A DNA stretch of 64,000 nucleotides from Neocallimastix lanati (nom. inval.) (lineage: Eukaryota; Neocallimastigomycota; Neocallimastigomycetes; Neocallimastigales; Neocallimastigaceae): contig JACVTC010000102.1 of NCBI GenBank assembly GCA_016946835.1, positions 1-64,000 on the forward strand, read 5' to 3'. The notes under the pieces were generated by a model, which worked only from the letters and a program-made list of their open reading frames with translations, was not told the DNA's origin and ran no database searches. Made by a program: the position numbers and the translations under genes. Within the stretch, counting starts at the first letter, position 1. Every line of letters starts with the position of its first letter. Positions 1 through 11,518 of this stretch are shown here, in pieces.

Positions 1-583
1 AAAAGTGAAGACATTAAGAGGACTGAACTTGCCTATTATAAAAGAATAACTGATATTATTAATAGGAGAGAAAGTCCTGAATATGTTAAAGAATATTATA
101 AGGAAGTGCTTCTGAATACTAAATTTCAATTAATACATGTTCCTTTTACCCCTAATAATATGAATAATACTAATTACAACAGAAATAGGAACAACTTAGC
201 AGAAGCAAGTAGTAGCAGCAGTAGCAGCAGCAACAACAATAATAATGAAGTTAATGGTCCTTACCGTGCCTATGATCACAATAGTTTTAGTCTTTATGAA
301 AGCTATACAGGGGAAGATGAAGATGAAGTTCTAAAGATGAAAATAGATACAGTACATATGATTCCGATACCGCTTCATCTGAAAATGAAGATGATATGGA
401 AGCTACTGGTAATGAAATCATACATGAAGAGCAAATAAATAATGAAATAATGGAGGATAGTAATAAAAGAAACCCTATGGAAACTGATACAAATGAAGAT
501 ATTACTTTAAATAAAGTTAATATGGAACTGATGATAAAGAAAACATTAATCTAATTAATAATAATATTATAAATAATATGGAT

Positions 584-620
<37 letters not shown>

Positions 621-632
621 TAAATAATATGG

Positions 633-680
<48 letters not shown>

Positions 681-728
681 TAAATAATATAATTAATAAT
701 AATAATAATAATAATATAAATAATATGG

Positions 729-764
<36 letters not shown>

Positions 765-1046
765 TAATCATGAATAATATTATTCAAGGGGGGGTAAATT
801 CTGATTTAAGTAATTATTCGGAACCAATTCAATCAAGACAATATAAATCTGAATAATTACAATAGTAATAACCAAAATCACATTAATTCTATTAATGTTG
901 ATTATAGGGTTATTTATAAAAATTTGAATGATATTAACTATATACCGTCTATTATACCTAACCTTTACGATGTTGAAAATAATACGGTTGAAGTTAATCA
1001 TCATTCCTCCCCCCTTACTACTAATATCCATTTCAATACTTTGTAA
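1..1046 (+). pseudogene. LINE ORF1, C-terminal part, frameshifted
   Basis: The reading frame is open from base 1 to the stop at 436-438 and is cut by the window edge. Residues coded at 1-150 (pattern YYKRI..IINRR.SPEYVKEYY) match residues about 328-352 of the intact ORF at 9477-11126, which identifies this as ORF1 of a related element. After 438 the acidic Asn/Glu-rich chain continues in another frame to 554. A further frame (578-856) is almost pure Asn, and a last coding-looking stretch ends at the TAA at 1044-1046. ORF1 proteins of LINEs bind the element RNA; that role is inferred from family and position. At least three frame changes make this copy non-functional as assembled. Confidence 0.6.
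575..770 (+). repeat. AAT trinucleotide repeat coding poly-Asn
   Basis: Imperfect (AAT)n interrupted by ATG GAC ATT units, giving repeats of Asn runs broken by Met-Asp-Ile-Asn. It lies inside the ORF1 tail. Confidence 0.9.
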
Positions 1047-1054
1047 ATCAATGC

Positions 1055-1676
1055 AAAAATGCTAGTCCTCGCTTAAATATTTTATATGTAAATGCTAGAG
1101 GATTTTCAAAATATAAACAAAAGTATATTTTTAATTGCCTTCTATATATTTATGATATCATATTTATTAGTGAAACATGGTTCATAAATTATATAGAATT
1201 ATTTAAAAATCCACACCTATTAGCAAGTACTCCAATTAAAGAGGTACTCGCTATAATAATGGAATTATGTGTTTTATAAATCCATTATTAAAAGAAAAAG
1301 TTTCCATATTACAAGTAACCGAATATTATATCCTATTAAAAATATTTAATAAAAATATAATGGCGGTTTACTTTCCTCCATCTTTATCATCAATCCAATT
1401 TAAAAAAAGTATTTCTACTTTTTATTCTCCTGATATGATATTAGGAGATTTTAATATTTCTATTTCAATATCTTCATTAAATAAAAAGGAAAAAGAAAAA
1501 TTCTTTATATTGAAAGAATTTTTAAAAAAGTATTATTTACATTACAATGTTCCCTATAATCCAAAAAATATAATAAATAAATGGGATCATTGCTTTTCTA
1601 AAAATAGTTTAAATACATTTTTATATCTTAATAACTCATCTTTCCAACGGATCATCCTTCCTTAGAAGTAATGATC
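1055..1676 (+). pseudogene. LINE ORF2, AP-type endonuclease domain (EEP fold), two frameshifts
   Basis: Motifs of the APE-like endonuclease that nicks target DNA for target-primed reverse transcription appear in order. The N-terminal ILYVNARGF (about 1079-1105) is followed by FISETWF, with the catalytic Glu, near 1162-1182. After a frame change near 1240 come RYNNGIMCFINPLL (1246-1290), VYFPPS and the LGDFN metal site (about 1441-1455). After a second frame change near 1640, TDHPSLE holds the catalytic Asp-His (about 1648-1668). ORF2 overlaps the ORF1 stop (1044-1046) and shows no clear ATG, so it may have been made by reinitiation or frameshifting. All catalytic motifs are present, but in three frames. 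Confidence 0.75.
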
Positions 1677-1682
1677 CCTTTA

Positions 1683-1716
1683 GGTAGTAGTAGTAGTAAT
1701 AATAATAATAATAATA

Positions 1717-1750
<34 letters not shown>

Positions 1751-1859
1751 TAATAATAATATTAATATTAGCAATAATATTAATATTAATCATAGTTATA
1801 GTTATAATAATATTAATGTTAGTAATACTATTAATATTAATAATAATTATAATTATAAT

Positions 1860-1916
<57 letters not shown>

Positions 1917-2405
1917 GTTAATGTTAATAATAGTTATAATAATATTAATGTTAGTAATGATATTAATATTATAAATAATTATAATAATATTAATGTTGAT
2001 AATTTTAACCCTAATGATATTAATAATAATAGTAATAGTGATGATAATAACGATTATAGTTTATTTAATAATTCTTTTAGTTTATTTAATAATTCTTATA
2101 GTTTATTTAACAATAGTTATAGTAATAATAATTTTAATAATAATAATAATAATATTAGTAATAATAGTTTTAGTTTATTTAATACTTTTAATAATTCTTT
2201 TAGTGATGAAAATAATATTAATAATAACTTTAGTTTTAGTTTATTTAATAGTTTTAATAATTCTTTTAATGATGAAAATAATATTAATAATAACTTTAGT
2301 TTTAGTTTATTTAATAGTTTTAATAATTCTTTTAATAATGATAATGATAATCATAATCATAATAATAATTTTAATGATATTAATAATGATACTACTACTA
2401 CAATT
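1683..2405 (+). repeat. AAT-rich linker inside LINE ORF2
   Basis: About 720 bases of AAT/AGT/TTT-rich repeat. In the frame that joins the downstream RT part it codes Asn runs followed by a minisatellite of Ser-Leu-Phe-Asn-Asn-Ser units. It sits between the endonuclease and the RT, where most LINEs have only a short linker. Confidence 0.75.
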
Positions 2406-3432
2406 AAGAAAAGATATGTTATTAAAAATTTAAAACTTCCTTTAATTAGAAATTCTTTTTCAAATAGAATTGATATATTTTCAAAAATAACCTTGCAAAA
2501 TTCAAAAACTTTGATCAGTAAATTTCAACAATCTTCAGTGGAGGTAAAACAAAATGTTATAAATTCCTTCGATGAATTAATTAGGGGATTTATACAAGAT
2601 ACGAGTTCTGATTTATTGGGTTCTTTATCAACAAATAAAATGTGTACCAATCTCCCGATATAGATAAGTATTTTTTTGAAATTGGAAAATCTATATCGAA
2701 TAATGAAAAGTCAAAAGTCGACAGTACCAACGATGAATTAGAACAATATTCTAATTCAATTTCAGAAAAAATCCAATTGAAGTAAATACGGTACTGAGAC
2801 TTTTTAAAGAACATTTAAAAAACTCAAATGAGAACCCTCAATTTATTGAATCAGAATCGCCAAATTTGACGCCTCTTGAAGATGTTTTCAACTATTATAA
2901 AAAAATATATAAGTATAAAGCTGAAGAGTTTAATCCAAAGGATCTAAGAAGAAATTATTTGGGAAGCTACGACGAGGAATTTTATAAGTATTTAAACGAG
3001 GATAAAATTACCTTTAAAATTACAAAATTATCATCCAACAAAGCGTGTGGAATAGACGGGATTCATTCGGTAATGTTAAAAACTCTTTTAGGAACAGACT
3101 TTCCAAAACTTTTGCTCTATCTTTATCAAATGTGTATAAAGTTTGGAATGACACCTAAAGGATGGAATGAATCCGTTACCTTTCCTATTCCAAAAAAGAA
3201 GAAATCCTCGTATATCAAAGATTTTAGACCAATATCAATAACAAATACATTTCGTAAAGTATTTGAAGGTCTATTATTAGATTATATGAATACGAAATTG
3301 AAAAAAGAACTTAAATTGTGTGGAAATCAAGCAGGATTTCGTTCAGGGTATTCCACACTAACACATGCTATAGCCTCAAATGAAACAGCTCAAAGTTATA
3401 ATCCAAAACAACATCATGTTTTTTGGATTTAA
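2406..3432 (+). pseudogene. LINE ORF2, linker and fingers/palm start of reverse transcriptase
   Basis: A first stretch (2406-2662) codes a basic/amphipathic segment. After a frame change, the frame at 2866-3432 codes the RT start: KACGIDGIHSVMLK, then PIPKKKK, the FRPISI motif and the QAGFRSGYST motif. These match RT motifs 1-2 of non-LTR elements. The frame runs out at 3430-3432, just before the first catalytic Asp, at a run of six T (3420-3425). One extra T would join it to the next block. Confidence 0.8.
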
Positions 3433-3779
3433 AGAAAGCCTATGATACCGTTCCAATTAAAATGTTGATGAAGAAATTGGAAAAAAGAAATCTTCCCAAA
3501 GGTATCATTTCATTGATTGCTTCGTTATTTTCTGGATGTACTACAAGAATTATTGTAAATCAGGAAATAACGGATGAAATAGAAATACAAAGAGGCTTAC
3601 TACAAGGTGCTATTTTATCACCTTTACTTTTTAATATTTTCATTGATGATTTAGCATCAGAATTGACAGAAAGGTATCCAAATGATCCATTACCTCATTG
3701 TCTTTTCTATGCTGATGATATTAAATTAAATAATGAAAATAAAGATAATATGCAAAAAAATGATAGATATCTGTTTTAA
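3423..3779 (+). pseudogene. LINE ORF2, catalytic palm of reverse transcriptase (YADD)
   Basis: This block carries the three catalytic aspartates of the RT: DLKKAYDTV (motif A), GLLQGAILSPLLFN (motif B) and FYADDIKL (motif C, at about 3706-3729). It overlaps the preceding block by ten bases in another frame. It stops at 3777-3779 after a run of seven A (3744-3750), where a one-base slip moves to the next frame. Both borders are in homopolymers and the catalytic core is perfect. Confidence 0.85.
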
Positions 3780-3889
3780 ATGGGCTGAAGAAAATGGAAT
3801 GGAGTTTAACATTGAAAAGTCAGCTTTCCTTAGTGATCCTTATTTTAATAACAATAATGATAATGATAATGATAATGATGATGATAATG

Positions 3890-3924
<35 letters not shown>

Positions 3925-5158
3925 GATAATGATAATGATAATGATGATGATAATGATGATGATAATGATGATGATAATGATGATGATAATAACAACATAA
4001 ATAATTATAATAATAATAATAACGTGGATGATCTTCCTTTTTATTTAGGTTCAGAAGAAAATAGACTTCCAAAAAAAGAAGAATACAAGTATTTGGGTTT
4101 TATTCATAGATGTTCTGGAATTAATTGGAAAGAACATTTAAATAATTCAGCAGAACGATCATTAAAATTGTTAAAGTCTCTGAATTATTATATCAATAAA
4201 TGGTCGCCTTCAATTAAGTTATTCATATTTAGATCATTTATTAGACCAATGATGGAACATTCTGCTTGTCTTTCCTTTTACTGGATGAAAAGTATTGAAG
4301 AATTTGAAAATAGAGAATTAAATTCCAAAGAACCCTTTGAAGAGAACCATCTTTATAATAAAGTAATGAGACTAGGAGTTAAATGGATCTTAAATACTAA
4401 ACGTTTTCGTATAGGCTTTTCTATTTTAGGATTACCTCCAACTTTAGAAAGACTCTATACATTATCATTAAAATTTAAAAGGCACATTAAAGAAATAGAT
4501 GAAGATAATCCTTTAAATGTGGCCTTTTATATCAATAACTATAAAAGTAGGATCCCAAGAAATTCCTTTTTTTATAAAGTTATGGACTGGGATCATTTGT
4601 TCCATTTAAAATACTTTGGATTAAAAGATCCAGTGATACCAGACGACGAAGACCCGAATGATCCAGATATAGATCTTATTGGTTTGGATTCAAGAATAAA
4701 AGATCTTATTTATAAAAGTAACTTTGGAAGTTCAGCGTTAACAAGTTGTATTCTTCCATTTGCAAGAGTGAAAAAGAAGACCGATAAAAATTATATTAAA
4801 GAAACTAATTCTTCTGATCAATGCATCTATATCAATGATCCTATAACAAGATATAGAGCAATAAGATGGAGATTAAATACTTTTCTCTATAAAAAGATCT
4901 GTCCAATATGTCATAGGGAAATGAATAGAGCTCATATTCAGAAATGCAAATTATTTATGCATGTTCCCTTTTGGCATTTTATATGCAACGATGACATCTA
5001 TGCATATAAAAGTGAACTTCGAAAGTATGGTGATCATCCACCACCAAACTATAATATACTAGACAGTATATTAAATAATAAAAATTATGATAAATTTAGA
5101 ATTATCACCGACTTCCTTTATAAATTTTGGAATGAACTATCATCATCTACTACTGCTG

Positions 5159-5190
<32 letters not shown>

Positions 5191-5232
5191 GCCAATAATA
5201 CCATTAATAAAAATTATAACTTCAATACATAA
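3733..5232 (+). CDS. LINE ORF2, RT thumb and C-terminal domain with CCHC finger
   Basis: Longest open part of ORF2 (499 codons). True coding begins near 3751 (MIDICFKWAEENG). It has an Asn-Asp low-complexity insert (residues about 37-95), then a thumb/connection region with KYLGF and RRMLRLG-like helices. The C-terminal CX2CX7HX4C finger reads CPIC...H...C (about 4897-4947), as found near the C-terminus of several LINE clades. A short Thr run (ACT repeats, 5149-5191) precedes the stop at 5230-5232. No RNase H domain is seen. Confidence 0.8.
3848..3995 (+). repeat. GATAAT/GATGAT repeat coding Asp-Asn
   Basis: About 148 bases of (GATAAT)n and (GATGAT)n in the RT thumb region, coding alternating Asp and Asn. 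It keeps the frame open on both sides. Confidence 0.9.
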
Positions 5233-6463
5233 ACAAAACAAAACAACTTTTAGAATTATATAATTAAAAGGTAAATATAAATTTAATTAAATTTTTAAAT
5301 TATTTCAAAAAAATTTTTTTTTGTTACACCAAAGTTTAATTATTTTTTTTTTTTAATTTTTTTTTTTTTTAAATTAAATTTTTTATAATTTTAATTATAA
5401 TTAATAGTAAATTAAAAATTTTTTTATTATTTATTTATTAAAATTTTAAATTTAAGAGGCCTTTTAAAATAATTCTTTTATTTTAAAGTGACCTTTATTT
5501 TTTATTTTTTATTTTTATTTCTTTAATTTTTTTTATAAAATAAATTATTATATTTTTAATTATTTTATGAAAAATTAAAAATAAATTTTTTATATATTTA
5601 AATATATATTTATTTATTTAAATATTTTATTTAAAAAATATATAATAAATTTATTAATTATTTTTTTTTTTTTATTTAAAGTCTTTACTTTTTTTTTTTT
5701 TTTTTTAAAAGGCCTTTTAAATTTTTTATTATTATTTTTTATTACTATTATCAATAATTACTAACTATATTTTTTATTTATTTAATTTTATTATTAAATT
5801 ATATTATAATTAAAATATTTTACAATTCAAATACAAAAAAAAAAAAAAAAAAAAAAAAAACAATACATATACAATATTTTCAACTTATTATCCAATAATT
5901 ATAAAAAATTTCATTACAATGTATCAAAAAATAATTATTTTTTCAATATAAATACATTCATTATTCATTCAAACAATATAAAAAAAAAAAAAAATTTTAA
6001 ATCCAATCAAAAATGCAAAAAAAAAAAAAAAAAAAAAAATAAAATCAATCAAAATTGCAAAAAAAAAAAAAATTTAAATCAATCAAAATTGTAAAAAAAA
6101 AAAAAAATGAACCAATAAATAGGACCAAAAAAAAAATTTCAATACAATCAATATTTTTAATTTGAAGCCATACAAAAAATAAAAAAAATTCAATATAATC
6201 AAATATAATTAATGTTTAAAGCCATATAAAAAATAAAAAAATTTAATACAATTATAAAATTTCAATTTTTTATCCAATAAAAATAAAAATGTATTAAAAA
6301 ATATAAAAAATTTTTTTTCATCACATATATTATAATATAATAACAATATATTTAAATACAAAAAAATAATACAAAAAAAATCTACTACAAAAAAAATTAC
6401 AAAAAAAAAAAAAAAAAAAATAATAATAATAATAATTATTATTAAAAAAAAAAAATAATTTTA

Positions 6464-6537
6464 TTTCTCCTAATGTATAATCCAAAATACATTATGGTTT
6501 TTTCTCCTAATGTATAATCCAAAATACATTATGGTTT
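6464..6537. repeat. Exact tandem duplication, 37-bp unit
   Basis: Units 6464-6500 and 6501-6537 are identical and begin TTTCTCCTAATGTATAAT. Each unit has an inner inverted repeat (AATGTAT...ATACATT). Confidence 0.95.
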
Positions 6538-7193
6538 ATTATTTAATTATTTTTTTTTTATTAAATAATTATATTTATTATAAATCTTTTTATATCATAA
6601 CGGTAATTCATATTTATCTATTTATTAATTATTATATATATTTTGCGGTACAAAAAAATTTATTTTTATTTTTTGTACTACATTATTTTTGATAACTCTA
6701 AATAATTATATTTTTTTTTATATTTTTATTTATTGTTATTAAAAAATTTTTTATTGACTTTTTTTTATTTACACTTTTAAAATAATTATTAAAACTATTT
6801 TAAAAGAATAAAAACAAATAATGTTAAATAATTATTTTAAAAGTGCACTTTTTAATTCATTTAATTTTTAATATTTTATTTTTTTTTCTCTTATATAAAA
6901 TAATTTAATAATTTTTTAATAAATAATTTTTATAATAATTTTTATTATTATTTTATTATTTATTATTAAAGAATTAAATTATTTTATATATAGTTTTTAT
7001 TTAGTATAAAATATATTTTTTTTATTTATTTACATATTAGATTTTTATTAATTATATAGTTTTATAATTTTTCCTTTCTTTATTTACCCTTTTAACTTTT
7101 ACAATAGTTATCCTTTTATTTTACTTTTAATATAATTCTATAATTTTTATTATAATTCTTCTTTTATATTTATATTTAAAAAATTTATATTAA

Positions 7194-7268
7194 AAATTTT
7201 TCTTGTGTTCCCTTTATATATAAATTATTATAAATTTTTCTTGTGTTCCCTTTATATATAAATTATTA
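7194..7268. repeat. Tandem duplication, 38-bp unit
   Basis: Units starting at 7194 and 7232 share AAATTTTTCTTGTGTTCC and the following TTTATATATAAATTATTA. Confidence 0.9.
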
Positions 7269-7629
7269 AAAGATTTATTTTTTTTTAATCTTTTTATTTA
7301 ATTATATATAAATAACATAAGAATAATTATTATTTTATTTTTTATTTTCTTTTATTCTTTTTTTATTTTATTTTTATTTTTATCTTTTATAAATTATCTT
7401 TTATAAATTATCTCTATATATATATATCTTATTTTATTATGTCTTCATAATAATTTAAATATTTATATAATACCTTTTATTTTTTTTCATTATAATAATT
7501 ATATTTTTATAACCTTTATTATTCTTTCAACCTTACCTTTTTTTATTTATTTTATTTACTTTGGTTAATAATTACTTTACTTTATTTACCCTTTATTTTT
7601 TAATTATTAACTCTTATTTTATTATAGTT

Positions 7630-8860
7630 ATTATCTTTAGATAATAATTATAAACTTTTATCATTTTATATAATTTTATATAAATTTTTATCATTTTATA
7701 TAATTTTATATAAACTTTTATCATTTTATATAATTTTATATTTTTATAATTATATACTTTTTATTATTATCTTATATAATTATTTCTTTTAATAATTATA
7801 TATACTTCTTTTCTTTTCTTGTATAATTATTTACTTTAAGTAATTATACATTTTTTATTATCTTATATAATTATTTCTTTTAATAATTATATACTTTTAT
7901 TTTATTTTATTATATAATTATATATCTTTTATAATTATATATTTTTTAATTTCTTATATAATTATTTTCTTTAAATAATTATATATACTTCTCTTTTTTC
8001 TTATATAATTATTTCTTTTAATAATTATATACTTTTTATTATCTTATATAATTATATACCTTTTATAATTATATATTTTTATTATTTACTTATATAATTA
8101 TTTATTTTAAATAATTATATACTTTCTTTATCATTATCTTATATAATTATTTGCTTAAAATAATTATATACTTTTTATTTACTTATATAATTATATATCT
8201 TTTATAATTATATACTTTTATTTACTTATATAATTATATATCTTTTATAATTATATACTTTTATTTACTTATATAATTATTTATTTTTAAATAATTATAT
8301 ATTTTTTCATTATCTTATATAATTATTTCTTTTAATAGTTATATACTTTTTACTTACTTATATAATTATATACTTTTTATAATTATATATTTTATTATTT
8401 ATTTATATAATTATTTCTTTTAATAATTATATATTTTTATTATTATATTATATACTTATATATCTTTTATAATTATATATTTTTTTTTTCACTAATATAA
8501 TTATTTGCTTATAATAATTATATATTTTATTCACTTATATAATTATTTGCTTATAATAATTATATATTTTATTATATTTTATTCACTTATATAATTATTT
8601 TCTTATAATTATATATTTTTATTATTATCTAATATAATTATTTATTTTAATAATTATATTTTTTATTTTTTATTTTATTATATAATTATATTTCATTTAT
8701 AATTATATATTTTATTCATTTATATAATTATTTATTTTAATAATTATATAATTATATATTTTTATTATTACTTTTTATAGTTATATACTTAGATTAATAT
8801 CTTATATAATACTTAGATTATTATCATATATAATTATTTACTTATAATAATTATCTATTT
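7630..8860. repeat. Array of AT-rich hairpin units (about 45-70 bp each)
   Basis: Roughly 20-25 imperfect units of the form TATATAATTAT - short T-rich spacer - ATAATTATATA - C/T-rich spacer. Each unit folds as a short hairpin. The spacers carry a strand bias (ACTTTT/TCTTTT on +). It looks like a minisatellite of cruciform-prone units. Confidence 0.8.
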
Positions 8861-9406
8861 TAGATATATTTACTTATAGATATTAATACTTAATAATAGT
8901 TATTTTAATATTTCCTTTTAGAGATAGTCAAGATATTGAAATTCCTCATGGGATTTCAGTATACGAATTTTAAGTTAGTTAAATTTTCATAAATTTTCTC
9001 TTAGATATAGTTAATTAGAATATTTTCCTTTTTTAGATAATGGACATATTTAGTATATCCGTTTTACTTTTTAATCAAAATTTTAAATACTTTAATTTAC
9101 TTTTGATCAAAACTTTAATAACTTTAAATTTATTTTTGATCAAAATTTTAATAACTTTAAATTTATATTTTTTATCAAACTTTAAATATTTTAATATTAA
9201 ATAATTTTATTAGTTAGTTAAATCTTTATTAATTTTAACTTAGTAATAATATTTAATATTTCAAATTACTTATTAATTCTTATAATAGTTATATTTAGTA
9301 AATACTTTAAATAATTTTTATATTATTATATTTTATTCTTGTAATTATTATATTTATCAAATACATGTAATACTTTGTAAATCTTAAATAAATAAAAGAA
9401 TTTAAA

Positions 9407-9434
9407 ACCTAACCCCAACCTAACCCTAACCCCT
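9407..9434. repeat. Interstitial telomeric repeat, left patch (CCCTAA type)
   Basis: Reads CCTAACCCCAACCTAACC then CTAACCCC, degenerate copies of the fungal/animal TTAGGG repeat (CCCTAA on +). GC content jumps immediately to its right, where the ORF1-coding DNA begins. Confidence 0.85.
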
Positions 9435-9476
9435 AGTACTACTCTAGTCATCGCAGCACCTACCCAAGATGCTGCG

Positions 9477-11126
9477 ATGAAAGAAGCTAACTCTGGGGAA
9501 GAACTCGTTGGAAAGACCGTCAGTAATCCCATGATTACTGAAGAGCCTATCTTAAAGCCGGTGATTCCCTCCACAACGAAAGAAGTAGATATCTTAAGCC
9601 AAGAAAGGTTATTCAAGAAGCCAGTGACCGAAGGGACTGGTAAAAGAAAAAATAACCCCTTGGAAGAAGATGAACGAAATCCTAGCATTGAGAGATATCT
9701 CTCAAGCTGCCAAAATTCGGCCCCTAAAGAGCTCAATCAGTTCGATTTAGACGAATTTAATCGTCTTAGAACTGAGAACGCTCATTTAAAAAATTTATGT
9801 TATAATAGTAAGATTGAAATTTCCAATCTTACTGAATCAATAAGAAGCCTAGAAGAGTCTTGGAAAAAGGAGAAAGTTAAACTTTCATCCCAAATTTTCA
9901 AGGCTCAGAACAACTCAGTAGCACTTAGTACGGTGCTACAAAATAAGTCTGAAGCCTCCCCCTCTCGACTTTCTCTTGAAATATTAGAGAAAAAGGAGAG
10001 GATCAAAAAAATGATAGAAGAAAAAAAGGGAAAATGTAAGGATATTACAGATTCCCTTGAGAAGAATGCCGACCATCTTCCTCCACAGCTTCAACGAATA
10101 AGAAGTCAGGAAGATGGCCTCCCCTTAATTCAGGAAAGTATCCTGAGCCTCATTATGAGGCAACCTAAGATCATCCGAAAGGATGATCTTGACTTAGTAT
10201 ATATTAAAGGCATTCAAAGGCAACCCATCTGGGTTATCAAAAAATGCCTTAGTAATCTTGGAATACGACATTTTTATATTAAAAATGTCTCGTTCATTGG
10301 TAAAGACATTTGCGAACTTACAGTTCTCAAAAGATCCAAACCAATGATTATTAACATCCTTAAAGTTTTTGAAAACTCATTCAAAGTTCTCGAAAACTTT
10401 AACCCTGTTGCTGTTGACAATGCCTCTACAGCTAATGATGAAGATATTCTTAGAGTAGAAAAAGCATGCTACCGAAGAATATCTGAAACTATTAATAGAA
10501 AAAGAAGTCCTGATTATATTAAGGACTTCTTTTCTAATGTTATCCAGAATATTAAATTTACCAAATTTAATATTCCTACGCCTACGCCTACTGCTGTTCC
10601 TGATGAAGCTTCTCTTAATGTAGAAGCCTCTACCTCAGGTAATAACTTCGCTGCTCCTTCTTCGGTTTGTGCCCACGATAATGCTCCAGCTACCATCAAT
10701 GATGCTCCAGCTAACTCGCCCGGCTCGACCTCGGAAGTAGCTAATGCTGCCCTCCGCTCTAGTAAAGAAGCCATCTCTGCCTTTGCCCTTGCGCTAAAGG
10801 AAAGGGTTGTTAGCCCATCAAAGGGCTTTGCTGCTTTTAAGGCTGCTAATCCAAGTGGCCCTCTTGAATCCCCAGAGTTCAAAGGTACGTCTGAACTCTT
10901 TGAGGATGACAGCCTAAACACGGAGGATGATAATGATTCAATTATCTCCTCAACGTTAACTCCTACAGTGCCAATTGAGCACTACCATGAAGCCGGGATG
11001 GATATGTATAGTGACACTATAATATCCAATTCCCCTAATATTCTCAGTACAACTATTAATCCATTAAATCCTATGGATTATAGTTCTGAGGATATTATTG
11101 AATCTATGAAATATATCAATGAATAA
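9477..11126 (+). CDS. LINE ORF1-type protein, intact (549 aa)
   Basis: Uninterrupted frame, much richer in GC than its surroundings. The frame is open further upstream to 9396, across the telomeric patch, so the ATG at 9477 may be internal and the 5' end truncated at the telomeric junction near 9434. Residues about 92-145 form a coiled coil (EFNRLRTENAHLKNL and on), followed by a Lys/Glu-rich helix. Residues about 328-352 (YRRISETINRKRSPDYI) match the ORF1 remnant at base 1-150. The C-terminal third is Ala/Ser/Pro-rich and then acidic. No endonuclease or RT follows within the 370 bases before the next telomeric patch, so this is a nonautonomous or deleted copy. RNA binding is inferred from the LINE ORF1 family. 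The coding strand is packed with perfect stem-loops. Confidence 0.75.
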   Translation: MKEANSGEELVGKTVSNPMITEEPILKPVIPSTTKEVDILSQERLFKKPVTEGTGKRKNNPLEEDERNPSIERYLSSCQNSAPKELNQFDLDEFNRLRTENAHLKNLCYNSKIEISNLTESIRSLEESWKKEKVKLSSQIFKAQNNSVALSTVLQNKSEASPSRLSLEILEKKERIKKMIEEKKGKCKDITDSLEKNADHLPPQLQRIRSQEDGLPLIQESILSLIMRQPKIIRKDDLDLVYIKGIQRQPIWVIKKCLSNLGIRHFYIKNVSFIGKDICELTVLKRSKPMIINILKVFENSFKVLENFNPVAVDNASTANDEDILRVEKACYRRISETINRKRSPDYIKDFFSNVIQNIKFTKFNIPTPTPTAVPDEASLNVEASTSGNNFAAPSSVCAHDNAPATINDAPANSPGSTSEVANAALRSSKEAISAFALALKERVVSPSKGFAAFKAANPSGPLESPEFKGTSELFEDDSLNTEDDNDSIISSTLTPTVPIEHYHEAGMDMYSDTIISNSPNILSTTINPLNPMDYSSEDIIESMKYINE

Positions 11127-11501
11127 ATATATTTCATACGATTTCAGCTTTAAATACTTATACTTATTTACAAACAAACTAAAACTTAAATTCTTTATAA
11201 ATTTAATTTTAAAATACTTTATTATCATTTAAAAAACTTTATATTCTTTTAAATAATTACAAAAATTCTTTTATTAGAATTACTTTTATTATTCATCTAC
11301 TTTAAAAGAATAATTTTTCTCTTCCTTAAAATTCTAAACTTTATAGATATATACTTTTTTTACTTTATCGAACTTTTATTTTTTACTAAAAATGTATTAA
11401 TTTACTTAAAATCATGTAGTCATGATTTCATATAATTTATATATACATTAATTAATGTATTATCTAATCGAATAATTTTAATAAAAATTACAAAGTTTAA
11501 A
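11127..11501. other. Probable 3' untranslated tail of the ORF1 element
   Basis: AT-rich DNA of about 375 bases between the ORF1 stop and the right telomeric patch; no further gene seen. Confidence 0.5.
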
Positions 11502-11518
11502 ACCTAACCCTAACCCCT
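11502..11518. repeat. Interstitial telomeric repeat, right patch
   Basis: AAAACCTAACCCTAACCCC starts at 11500; the same AAAACCTAACCC opens the left patch at 9404. The two patches therefore bracket the ORF1 element as direct repeats. Confidence 0.85.

Larger units (their letters stand above)
1..5290 (+). mobile_element. LINE-type non-LTR retrotransposon, 5' end outside window, frameshifted
   Basis: Order on the + strand: end of ORF1 (1-1046), then ORF2 with an AP-endonuclease domain (1055-1676), a long Asn-rich linker, a reverse transcriptase with YADD and a C-terminal zinc finger ending at 5232. No LTR is seen. The 3' end has no clean poly-A, but the sequence after 5232 passes into A/T-tract DNA, so the 3' border is approximate. 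Several frameshifts separate the domains, yet all catalytic motifs survive, so the copy is either young and inactivated or carries homopolymer sequencing errors. The clade was not determined. Confidence 0.85.
5233..9395. other. Gene-free AT-rich block with several repeat families
   Basis: No supportable gene. It holds long A or T tracts (for example 5838-5861 and 6018-6039). A segment at about 5330-5760 (marker AAGTGACCTTTATTTT) has a diverged copy at 28940-29330. Two short tandem duplications and a long array of AT hairpins are listed separately. At 9040-9200 the motif TTTTGATCAAAATTTT recurs three to four times. Confidence 0.8.

Noticed and set aside
517-771. Poly-Leu/Ile minus-strand frames opposite the AAT repeats (also 1993-2433, 3845-4072, 25180-25625)
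   Set aside because: They are by-products of AAT/GAT repeats read in other frames; composition alone explains them.
3420-3780. Programmed ribosomal frameshifting within LINE ORF2
   Set aside because: Two slips in opposite kinds of homopolymer within 330 bases, plus others in the endonuclease, fit indels better; no slippery-site/pseudoknot pattern recognised.
6510-6692. 60-codon + strand frame in the AT block
   Set aside because: It begins inside the exact 37-bp duplication and is Tyr/Ile/Phe-rich only because of A/T content; no motif.
9326-9736. Minus-strand frames opposite the ORF1 gene (also 10514-10921)
   Set aside because: The + frame shows conserved ORF1 residues and a coiled coil; the antisense frames are shadows created partly by the inverted repeats.
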